Assembly (NCBI GenBank): GCA_016929305.1
Contig: JAFGJC010000069.1
Location: 1 to 5,294 of the forward strand
DNA: 5,294 bases
Direction: 5' to 3'
Source: a candidate division CSSED10-310 bacterium
GTDB lineage: Bacteria > CSSED10-310 > JAFGJC01
The translations under genes were made by a program, and so were the position numbers. Positions 1 to 5,214 of the stretch are shown in pieces (the stretch's first letter is position 1; every line of letters begins with the position of its first letter). The notes under the pieces were generated by a model, which saw only the letters and a list, made by a program, of their open reading frames with translations, had not been told where the DNA came from and made no database searches.

Positions 1-4
1 GATT

Positions 5-8
5 AGGA
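5..8 (+). promoter_or_regulatory. Ribosome binding site of the serpin gene
   Basis: AGGA lies six bases before the GTG codon at 15. The frame stays open through the 14 bases visible upstream, so an earlier start cannot be excluded by a stop codon. This site and the signal peptide that begins at the GTG decide the start. Confidence 0.6.
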
Positions 9-14
9 TTTAAC

Positions 15-1244
15 GTGAGAATAAAAAATTTTTGTTATGTTTTCTTGTTTTTATCGTCCCTTCTCATTTGTGCAGCCTGCTTCCAGGGAGATACTGCCAC
101 TACAGACACGGGTGATTACGGTAATCAAGAGCTTGTTGAAAGTCATAATGTTTTTGCACTAAGTCTTTATCACAACATAAGAAACAACAAAGGGAATGTG
201 GTTATTTCCCCATATAGCATCTCAACAGCGCTCGGTATGGCCTACGCAGGAGCACGAGGCAGCACACAAAAGCAGATGGCTGAAGTCTTGCATTTTAATT
301 TGGATCAGGAAAAATTGCATAGTGCATTCAAGAAACTCCAGGCGCATCTTGGTGTCATCCAAAATAAAGGACATATTGAACTGAGCATTGCGAATGCACT
401 CTGGATTCAGAAAGATTTTCATTTGCTTGAGGAGTTTCTTGATCTGATGAGGAAAAATTATCGAGCAGGTGTCCACACAGTCAATTACGCCGAAGACCTT
501 GAAAGTGTGAGAAAAGCGATCAATGCATGGGTAAAACGGGAAACAAAAAATAAGATAAAAGAAATAATAAGACATGGGATGCTCGACCAGTCAACCTGTC
601 TCGTTCTCACAAATGCCATTTACTTCCGAGGCAACTGGAAGAATCAGTTTGAAAAAAAACTGACAAACAACGCTCCTTTCTACCTCACACAAAATAAAAG
701 CGTTGAAGTTTCAATGATGAATCAGCTAAATAAGTTTAAGTATTTTGAAAATGATAGCTTCCAAATAATTGAGCTGCCTTATGTCGGCAATGATTTGTCC
801 ATGATTGTTTTATTGCCTAAGAAGATTGATGGCTTGTCTGAAATCGAAAGCTCATTAAGTACGGAGAGCCTTAAGGCATTGATTAACGGGCTCTATGAAG
901 AGGAAGTGATAGTTTTTTTACCAAGATTCAAGGTGGGTTTTCAAATTTTATTAAGTAAAACGCTTGAGCAAATGGGAATGCGCGACGCGTTCAACCCGGG
1001 TTCGGCAAATTTCTCAGGAATAAACGGAACAAGGAGTCTTTATATAAATGATATAATTCATAAGGTCTTCCTCGACGTTCACGAAGAAGGCACCGAAGCA
1101 GCGGCGGCAACGGGTATCGTTTCAAAGTCAATAAAACCTGTTATGCGTATAGATCATCCTTTTTTATTCATTATTCGTGATAACCGTTCAGGAAGTATTT
1201 TGTTTCTGGGTAAAATTGTAAATCCAAAAGAGAACAATCTTTAA
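15..1244 (+). CDS. Serpin-family protease inhibitor, probable lipoprotein
   Basis: This 409-residue protein is a full-length serpin, a suicide inhibitor that traps a protease after it cuts the reactive-centre loop. The start is GTG at 15, with AGGA at 5-8 six bases upstream and a good signal peptide directly after it. A hydrophobic stretch (about residues 8-21) ends in ICAAC, so Cys22 is the likely lipidation site, although Cys at -3 makes the lipobox atypical. Family landmarks in order are NVVISPYSISTALGMAYAGA, LTNAIYFRGNW, IELPYVGNDLSMIVLLPK, LPRFKV, DVHEEGTEAAAAT and HPFLFIIRDNRSGSILFLG. The hinge (residues 357-366, EEGTEAAAAT) is made of small residues, which in this family marks an inhibitory member. 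Counting 17 residues from the hinge puts P1 at Ile373; counting back from HPF puts it at Lys371, because the loop is about two residues shorter than in alpha-1-antitrypsin. The target is therefore unclear. The protein probably sits in the outer membrane or periplasm. No protease gene lies next to it in this window. Confidence 0.96.
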   Translation: MRIKNFCYVFLFLSSLLICAACFQGDTATTDTGDYGNQELVESHNVFALSLYHNIRNNKGNVVISPYSISTALGMAYAGARGSTQKQMAEVLHFNLDQEKLHSAFKKLQAHLGVIQNKGHIELSIANALWIQKDFHLLEEFLDLMRKNYRAGVHTVNYAEDLESVRKAINAWVKRETKNKIKEIIRHGMLDQSTCLVLTNAIYFRGNWKNQFEKKLTNNAPFYLTQNKSVEVSMMNQLNKFKYFENDSFQIIELPYVGNDLSMIVLLPKKIDGLSEIESSLSTESLKALINGLYEEEVIVFLPRFKVGFQILLSKTLEQMGMRDAFNPGSANFSGINGTRSLYINDIIHKVFLDVHEEGTEAAAATGIVSKSIKPVMRIDHPFLFIIRDNRSGSILFLGKIVNPKENNL

Positions 1245-1436
1245 TTCTTTTATTCTTTTAAGATTTTTAGGAAAGATGATTGGCAAAAACTGGACAGGAA
1301 CATGATGATAAACTTTATAGTTCATAGAAATTAAACTTCGGCAAGATAGAAAAAATTTTAATAATACCTTTTGAACTTTTGCATATGCCCGTTGCTTTCC
1401 ATTGGTAATATTCAATGTTTTGGATTTTTTCGGTCT

Positions 1437-1513
1437 TAAGGACGTGCAGGCGCATCTTGCAAAACCTGCGCATGAAGCCATTATTGCCTTTCCCATAACT
1501 CTTAACGTCCTTA
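1437..1513. repeat. Inverted repeat with nested inner stem
   Basis: TAAGGACGT at 1437-1445 is the exact reverse complement of ACGTCCTTA at 1505-1513 (9 of 9). Directly inside the left arm, GCAGG (1446-1450) can pair with CCTGC (1465-1469), so the left side forms a continuous 14-base arm while the right side has a 35-base one-sided insertion. The hexamer GCGCAT also occurs twice as a direct repeat, at 1450-1455 and 1468-1473. The element ends about 65 bases before the recombinase start and overlaps a possible -35 box. It could be a folded recombination site, an operator, or the end of a small repeat element. It is not followed by a T-run that would make it a good terminator. Confidence 0.55.
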
Positions 1514-1532
1514 GCCCGTAAGATTTTATAAT
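1502..1532 (+). promoter_or_regulatory. Candidate sigma-70-type promoter of the recombinase
   Basis: A perfect TATAAT lies at 1527-1532, 46 bases before the recombinase ATG. The best -35 is TTAACG at 1502-1507, which matches TTGACA at 4 of 6 positions with a long 19-base spacer. The -35 overlaps the right arm of the inverted repeat at 1505-1513, so a protein bound there, or folding of the repeat, could affect transcription. This rests on pattern match only. Confidence 0.35.
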
Positions 1533-1567
1533 CTCCATAATCCCAAAGACCTCATAAAAAAGAATAC

Positions 1568-1572
1568 GGAGG
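1568..1572 (+). promoter_or_regulatory. Ribosome binding site of the recombinase
   Basis: GGAGG at 1568-1572 stands six bases before the ATG at 1579. It sets the true start of the recombinase and shows that the N-terminal fragment belongs to a once normal gene. No comparable site precedes the TTG at 1737 or the ATG at 1839 in the catalytic half. Confidence 0.75.
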
Positions 1573-1578
1573 TATATC

Positions 1579-1749
1579 ATGACCACAAAAGAAGCAATCA
1601 CCCTGTTTAAATATTATCTTCAGGCAAACCACAAACAACGAACCCTTGAGAGTTACCGCGTATGTCTCGACGGATTTGCAGAGCTCGATGCACAAAGATC
1701 ATTGGATGTTATTATCTCCGATGAGATCTTCCATTTTTGGAACACCTGA
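1579..1749 (+). pseudogene. N-terminal part of frameshifted tyrosine recombinase
   Basis: From the ATG at 1579, with a strong upstream GGAGG, 56 codons are read to a TGA at 1747-1749. The first 53 residues look like the start of a core-binding (SAM-like) domain of XerC/XerD-type integrases: an amphipathic helix (EAITLFKYYLQAN) followed by the family-typical pattern KQRTLESYRVCLDGF. The last three residues (WNT) are out of frame. Reading continues naturally in the -1 frame at the run of five T (1734-1738): adding one T would give His-Phe-Leu-Glu-His-Leu and join this part to the catalytic domain. The simplest view is a single-base deletion in a short homopolymer, either real or a sequencing or assembly error. 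Confidence 0.8.
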
Positions 1750-2417
1750 CACAGAATCTTGCCAAGTCAACACGAAGACTTCGGTATGCCCAGGTGAAAG
1801 CCTTTTACAATTTCATCATCGACCGCTGTTCCCTGAACATGAAGAATCCCTGCAACACGCCCTTGCTCAGCAAATCCTTCAAGGCACCGAAGCAGCCTCC
1901 CCACAAGATTCTTGATCGGGAGACGGTGGACGAAATGATCTATGATACAAAACGACAGCGGGACAGATTGCTATTAGAATTACAGGCGAAATGTGGATTG
2001 AGAATTGGCGAATTGTTGAAGATCAGAGTGTCAGATGTCTGTGACAGAACTATTACCCTTCGTGAGCCTAAATCAGGTAAAGAACTGGAAATGGCCTATA
2101 TGCCCGAGAATGTATCGAAGAAACTTTCGGAATATATCAAGGAGAAAGCATTTGCAGGAGATGAGCGGATATTCCCCATCTGTTATTCGACGGCACGATC
2201 TCTCATCAGGAAGCTGGGCAAAAAGTTGAATGTCCATGTGTCACCCCATGACCTCCGGAGATACTCGGCCACGTGTGCCAGCAGGAATGGCATTCCCCTG
2301 GAGATAGTATCGAAAGTAATCTTGAGGCATCGGGATTTGAAAACGACGCAAGTCTATCTCGGAAAGATCAGTGATTCTGAGGCAATCCGATGGATGGACA
2401 TCCTGCATGGAAAATAA
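1737..2417 (+). CDS. Tyrosine recombinase/integrase, catalytic part (frameshifted)
   Basis: This frame holds the rest of a phage-integrase-family recombinase, which cuts and rejoins DNA through a phosphotyrosine link. Numbered from the TTG at 1737, residues 1-55 complete the core-binding domain (STRRLRYAQVKAFYNFI) and about 58-226 form the catalytic domain. All catalytic residues are visible: Arg89 in CGLRIGE, Lys112 or Lys115 in the PKSGKE hairpin, His171 and Arg174 in HDLRR, His198 in LRHRD, and the nucleophile Tyr207 in TTQVYLG. Joined to the upstream part by a -1 shift, it would be 279 residues, close to XerC/XerD size. The TTG is not a convincing start because it has no ribosome binding site and lies inside the homopolymer where the frames meet. 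With no other stops, the break looks recent, or bypassed. I see no excisionase, attachment site pair or cargo genes, so its DNA target is unknown. Confidence 0.9.
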   Translation: MEHLTQNLAKSTRRLRYAQVKAFYNFIIDRCSLNMKNPCNTPLLSKSFKAPKQPPHKILDRETVDEMIYDTKRQRDRLLLELQAKCGLRIGELLKIRVSDVCDRTITLREPKSGKELEMAYMPENVSKKLSEYIKEKAFAGDERIFPICYSTARSLIRKLGKKLNVHVSPHDLRRYSATCASRNGIPLEIVSKVILRHRDLKTTQVYLGKISDSEAIRWMDILHGK

Positions 2418-2493
2418 GACTGACCATCACTACCACTTGAAACATTGAGGTCTTTGGGGAAATTTCATCGCACATAAAGAACCTACTGTGATT

Positions 2494-2529
2494 CTTCAGG
2501 AATTTAAATTGATATGTTGCTTCCTGAAG
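2494..2529. repeat. Perfect 9-bp inverted repeat after the recombinase
   Basis: CTTCAGGAA at 2494-2502 pairs perfectly with TTCCTGAAG at 2521-2529 across an 18-base loop. A 10-base palindrome, AATTTAAATT (2501-2510), overlaps the end of the left arm. A T-run occurs only at 2545-2549, 15 bases past the stem, so this is a poor intrinsic terminator. It may act as a transcript 3' end structure or a protein binding site between the recombinase and the CsgG-like gene. Confidence 0.5.
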
Positions 2530-2644
2530 TCATGCGTGAGGCAATTTTTCTTGGACTGAATCCTTTCGATTGGTAATGAATAAAAACTTTAATTTCAACT
2601 GGCCATTTGCTATGGTCACTGTAAATCTATTCAATTCCTTCCTC

Positions 2645-2649
2645 GGAGG
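2645..2649 (+). promoter_or_regulatory. Ribosome binding site that fixes the CsgG-like start
   Basis: GGAGG at 2645-2649 lies ten bases before the ATG at 2660. The frame is open back to a TTG at 2570 and an ATG at 2576, but those upstream starts lack such a site and would put about 30 unrelated residues before the signal peptide. A second ATG at 2666 is too far from the GGAGG. Confidence 0.7.
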
Positions 2650-2659
2650 AAATAAAAAT

Positions 2660-3730
2660 ATGTTCATGACTATAGTAAAACGTGAATCACCAGTGATCTT
2701 TAATTCTTTCATAATATTTTTTATGCTGTTCATTCCTTTATCTGGTTATGCGTACGTATATGGTAAGCCAACGATCGCTGTTCTGGATTTCGAGAGTATC
2801 GGTGCAGAGGAACATCTGGGAAAAGCGGTATCTGAAATAATGAGAACGGAGCTGATCGATACAAACAGGTATCGAGTCGTTGAGAGAGCTCAGATCAACA
2901 AAACCATTTCCGAACAGAGATTCCAGAAATCCGGTCTTATAGATGACAAAAGTGCCATAGAACTGGGAAAGTTGCTCGGAGCGGATCTGATTGTCATCGG
3001 ATCAGTCGTGAAGATCGGGACGTCATATACAATCAATTCCCGGATGATCGAAACGAAAACCGGAGAAGCGAAACTGGGAAAGAATGTTACTGGAAGTGAT
3101 CTTAATTTATTGACGGCACTCAGCAGAAGCCTGTTGGACAGTCTTTTTGGGACCATACGGAAGGACACGAAAAATGAACCTGGGGAATCGAAAAAAGGAA
3201 AAACTAACAAGGGACTGCGAATTCTGAAAGCCATTTACGGAGCTGGCAATGCCCAGGTGGATGTCACAGAGAATTTACAACAGAAAATCTCGAACGGTCA
3301 GCTCGCAATCAATGTTAATAACGAGATTATGGGTCATGATCCGATCAAAGGCGTTTGGAAAGCACTTATCGTACGGTATGAGACGGATCAGGGTGAGTTC
3401 TGTGCCTACGCCGATGAATATAAGAATTTTTTCATCCCCAATCCCTTTGATAATAGAATTACGAGTAGAAGCAGCAACCTGACCATTCTAGAGGCATGGT
3501 ATGGAAAGGGTACAAATCAGGTCGATGTCAAGTCTATCGTCCAAAACAGGATAATGGACGGAGCAGTGTTTGTAAGAGCAAGTAACCAGTACTTTGGAGT
3601 GGACCCGATCATAGGTGTACGAAAAACCTTTTTCGTACGTTATCGGATTCAAGAAGGGAGCTTTGAAGCCTCCAGCGAAGAGGAACAAGATATGGTTATT
3701 CCTGACCTCCACCACAAAAAATATCGATGA
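2660..3730 (+). CDS. Secreted CsgG-like protein with two DUF3395-like repeats
   Basis: The protein has 356 residues from the ATG at 2660, chosen for its GGAGG site and because the signal peptide begins there. Residues 1-31 are a signal peptide: basic start, hydrophobic core FIIFFMLFIPL, and likely cleavage after SGYA. There is no lipobox cysteine, unlike true CsgG, the curli secretion lipoprotein. Residues about 36-165 match the CsgG-like periplasmic fold: PTIAVLDFES, then YRVVERAQINKTISEQ, then GKLLGADLIVIGSV and a strand pattern ending in LLDSLFG. A charged linker (about 168-185) leads to two related repeats at 186-260 and 274-348. They share the pattern L-IL-A-YG-G--QVDV, then G-DPI-GV-K---VRY, and end in IP. 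This resembles DUF3395, known from the C-terminus of DNAJC11-type proteins; I infer this from memory of the motif. No curli genes are nearby, so a curli role is not supported. A periplasmic or outer-membrane-associated role is likely; the exact function is unknown. Confidence 0.88.
   Translation: MFMTIVKRESPVIFNSFIIFFMLFIPLSGYAYVYGKPTIAVLDFESIGAEEHLGKAVSEIMRTELIDTNRYRVVERAQINKTISEQRFQKSGLIDDKSAIELGKLLGADLIVIGSVVKIGTSYTINSRMIETKTGEAKLGKNVTGSDLNLLTALSRSLLDSLFGTIRKDTKNEPGESKKGKTNKGLRILKAIYGAGNAQVDVTENLQQKISNGQLAINVNNEIMGHDPIKGVWKALIVRYETDQGEFCAYADEYKNFFIPNPFDNRITSRSSNLTILEAWYGKGTNQVDVKSIVQNRIMDGAVFVRASNQYFGVDPIIGVRKTFFVRYRIQEGSFEASSEEEQDMVIPDLHHKKYR
3215..3439 (+). repeat. DUF3395-like protein repeat, copy 1
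   Basis: This segment encodes residues 186-260 of the CsgG-like protein. Its key positions are AIYGAG, QVDVTE, MGHDPIKGVWK and IVRYE, closing with FIP. The Tyr-Gly and Asp-Pro turns recur at the same spacing in copy 2. The copies match at the protein level only and show no obvious DNA identity, so the duplication is old. Confidence 0.75.
3479..3703 (+). repeat. DUF3395-like protein repeat, copy 2
   Basis: This segment encodes residues 274-348. It repeats the landmarks of copy 1 as AWYGKG, QVDVKS, FGVDPIIGVRK and FVRYR, closing with VIP. The two copies have the same length of 75 residues and align without gaps. A 13-residue linker separates them, and only eight residues follow copy 2 before the stop. 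Confidence 0.75.
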
Positions 3731-4035
3731 GCCGATAATCAAAATTGTAAGAGGGGTTTATAATAAGGGGCAGAAAGTCTCTGAACGATAAGCGATGACA
3801 ATAAAAGAATGCGTTCGCTGTAGCTTCAACCCACTAATTTATAATAATTGAAACTTCTAATCCGTTATCTTTGATTTAGCTGCTAATCTGAATTTAAACA
3901 TGAATAGGTGAATGCAGCATTTGCTTCTTCCTGAAACAAATCAAATGATGACCTTTATTAAAATATACGATTTCAAACGATGATGATTGCATATGCCATA
4001 GATATCGTGTGACGTTTCTTTTTAATAAGAGCATG

Positions 4036-4082
4036 TGGTATATTGACGCTTAATTTATCGGAAAAAATGAAGTGCGTATATT
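4036..4082 (+). promoter_or_regulatory. Candidate promoter region of the EFR1-type gene
   Basis: Two -10-like hexamers occur. TATATT at 4039-4044 is preceded by TGG, giving an extended -10 pattern (TGnTATATT). TATATT at 4077-4082 lies 44 bases before the ATG. Neither has a good -35 at the usual distance; TTGACG at 4043-4048 is 28 bases from the second hexamer, too far. The AT-rich base composition makes chance matches likely. Confidence 0.25.
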
Positions 4083-4110
4083 AATTGTGGGTAGCCACTG
4101 TGAATCGACA

Positions 4111-4120
4111 GGAAGGGAAA
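4111..4120 (+). promoter_or_regulatory. Ribosome binding site that fixes the EFR1-type start
   Basis: The purine-rich stretch GGAAGGGAAA, with AGGG nine bases before the ATG at 4127, decides the start. The frame is open back to a TTG at 4085, but the 14 extra residues would lie across this site and before the flavodoxin fold, which begins right after the ATG. Confidence 0.6.
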
Positions 4121-4126
4121 GTTTTT

Positions 4127-4939
4127 ATGACAAAAAAAACAGGAACTATGTATTTCTCTCCGACAAATACGACGCAAAGAATTTGTAACGCCGTGGCTTG
4201 TGGTATGGGTGTGAATGACATGCAAATTATGGATATAACCCCTCATAAAACACGCACAGCAATAATCGCTAATATACATACGATTTCTGAGAAAATAGAT
4301 CATCTAATCGTGGGGTCTCCTGTTTACTCAGGCAAACTTCCTCTTCAAGTAATGGAAGTTCTAAAATCTCTGCATGGAAATGGAAAAGAGGCTACTGCAA
4401 TAGTTGTGTATGGAAATCGGGACTATGGAATTGCTCTTTATAATATGGTGGAACTGCTGTCTGAAAGAGGATTCAAAATTGCTGCCGCTGGGGCGTATAT
4501 TGGTCAGCATTCATACTCAAATATCGTGCCTGTTGCAATGGGAAGACCTGATGTATCAGACCTTGAAAAGGCACGTCACCTCGGGATAAAAAGTGTACAT
4601 GTTTCAAAGTGGTTGAGTTTAAAAGATATTCCCTTTCACATTGACGAGGCTTCCAAATCCGAAAAGTATATCGCTCTCAAAACAGTGCATATTGAAAAAC
4701 AATGCATTCGATGTGGAAAATGTGCAGAAAAATGTCCGGTTGGATTATTGTCTTCTGATACAGGCCAGTACTTAAATCCAACATCCAAAGAGCAGTGTAT
4801 AGGTTGTATGGCATGTGTATACGCCTGTATGCAAAAAGCTAAAGTTGCTGAGATCAATCCGACTATAAAATTAGCAATGGAAAAAAAACTCGGACAAGCG
4901 TCAAGAGAGCGGAAAGAACCTTTGATTCTTTTAGCCTGA
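4127..4939 (+). CDS. EFR1-type flavodoxin/4Fe-4S ferredoxin fusion protein
   Basis: This 270-residue protein joins a flavodoxin-like domain to a two-cluster ferredoxin domain, the layout of the EFR1 family. Residues 7-16 (TMYFSPTNTT) form the first strand and the FMN phosphate loop. SPVYSGKLP (64-72) and VYGNRDYG (94-101) fit the two loops that hold the isoalloxazine ring. The C-terminal part has two cysteine motifs: Cys193, 196, 199 and 203, the last followed by Pro, and Cys224, 227, 230 and 234, where the usual Pro is replaced by Met. Each is CX2CX2CX3C and should bind a 4Fe-4S cluster. No signal peptide or membrane segment is seen, so it is a soluble cytoplasmic electron carrier, probably moving electrons between FMN and the clusters. 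Its redox partners are unknown. The downstream gene, 275 bases away, is probably a methyltransferase, which does not define a role. Confidence 0.92.
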   Translation: MTKKTGTMYFSPTNTTQRICNAVACGMGVNDMQIMDITPHKTRTAIIANIHTISEKIDHLIVGSPVYSGKLPLQVMEVLKSLHGNGKEATAIVVYGNRDYGIALYNMVELLSERGFKIAAAGAYIGQHSYSNIVPVAMGRPDVSDLEKARHLGIKSVHVSKWLSLKDIPFHIDEASKSEKYIALKTVHIEKQCIRCGKCAEKCPVGLLSSDTGQYLNPTSKEQCIGCMACVYACMQKAKVAEINPTIKLAMEKKLGQASRERKEPLILLA

Positions 4940-5159
4940 GACTATTCTGGAAGGGTAAAATATCTTTATTTTTTTGGGACGGAGTTTTCTTAACAGCAGG
5001 TGTAAAGACAACCACAAGCAGTTCCTTCCTGAAACAGAGTGTCCAGTAATTCACTATGGCATGCTTTGTTTCAATCGGAATTCATTAACGTCGATTATCT
5101 CTGTTTTGAACAAATTTCTCATGACATACCAACTTGGTTATTGGTCTTTATTATCGTGG

Positions 5160-5196
5160 AATGCCAAATAGCATAAAATCATTTTCTGCTGGCATT
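5160..5196. repeat. Inverted repeat around a -10-like hexamer
   Basis: AATGCCA at 5160-5166 pairs with TGGCATT at 5190-5196 (7 of 7), and AGC at 5170-5172 can pair with GCT at 5188-5190 as a competing inner extension. The loop contains TAAAAT at 5174-5179, a 5 of 6 match to a -10 box, without a good -35. The repeat ends five bases before the ribosome binding site of the next gene, so it could be an operator or a leader hairpin. Length alone does not rule out chance. Confidence 0.35.
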
Positions 5197-5200
5197 GATA

Positions 5201-5207
5201 AAGGAGG
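5201..5207 (+). promoter_or_regulatory. Strong ribosome binding site of the methyltransferase gene
   Basis: AAGGAGG at 5201-5207 is a near-perfect anti-16S match seven bases before the ATG at 5215. It supports a real gene start even though only 80 bases of the gene are present. Confidence 0.8.
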
Positions 5208-5214
5208 TATACGC

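Larger units (their letters stand above)
1245..1578. other. Non-coding spacer between serpin and recombinase
   Basis: This 334-base AT-rich stretch holds no gene I can support on either strand. Just after the serpin stop it is a run of T-rich sequence without a convincing stem, so no terminator is called. Its right half carries the inverted repeat at 1437-1513, a TATAAT box at 1527-1532 and the recombinase ribosome binding site at 1568-1572. A stop-free frame on the - strand covers much of it, but it runs over the serpin end and the recombinase start and matches no family I know. Confidence 0.7.
3731..4126. other. AT-rich spacer without a supported gene
   Basis: This stretch of 396 bases has frequent stops in all frames and no RNA gene I recognise. 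The longest + strand candidate, 23 codons from ATG 3912, has only AGG three bases upstream and no recognisable product. Several short 5-base complementary arms occur but none forms a strong stem with a T-run. The last 90 bases hold promoter-like hexamers and the ribosome binding site of the following gene. Confidence 0.7.
4940..5214. other. Spacer upstream of the methyltransferase gene
   Basis: These 275 bases contain short open frames on both strands but none with a ribosome binding site and a recognisable product. No intrinsic terminator is clear after the EFR1-type gene; the T-run at about 4967-4977 is not preceded by a strong stem. The end carries an inverted repeat, a -10-like hexamer and a strong ribosome binding site. 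Confidence 0.65.

Noticed and set aside
1188..1601. Long stop-free frame on the - strand opposite the spacer (137 codons)
   Set aside because: It overlaps the serpin end and the recombinase ribosome binding site and start, has no recognisable domain, and part of it is the inverted repeat read as protein. It is more likely a chance frame or part of a repeat than a gene.
1646..1915. Open frame of 89 codons on the + strand across the recombinase
   Set aside because: It lies in the third frame over the recombinase, where both other frames give clear integrase motifs. Its sequence resembles no family.
1839..2417. Restart of the recombinase at the ATG at 1839
   Set aside because: No Shine-Dalgarno-like sequence stands before it, and it would leave out most of the core-binding domain. 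Nothing in the sequence supports re-initiation.
2570..2659. Longer N-terminus of the CsgG-like protein from TTG 2570 or ATG 2576
   Set aside because: The extra 28-30 residues lie before the signal peptide, contain the GGAGG ribosome binding site as codons, and have no ribosome binding site of their own.
3722..3737. Short stem TATCG/CGATA at the CsgG-like stop codon as a terminator
   Set aside because: The stem is five AT-rich pairs, and on the + strand no T-run follows. On the - strand a run of six T does follow, but no - strand gene is present upstream of it.
3912..3983. Small ORF of 23 codons in the spacer before the EFR1-type gene
   Set aside because: AGG is only three bases before the ATG, the product is unrecognised, and codon content looks random.
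3927..5036. Shared TTCCTGAAACA near 3929 and 5029, with similar TTCCTGAAG at 2521
   Set aside because: An 11-base match is expected by chance a few times in a window of this size, and the flanking bases do not match.
4974..5171. Open frames of 60-65 codons on both strands before the methyltransferase
   Set aside because: They lack ribosome binding sites and recognisable motifs, and they overlap each other and the regulatory region of the next gene.
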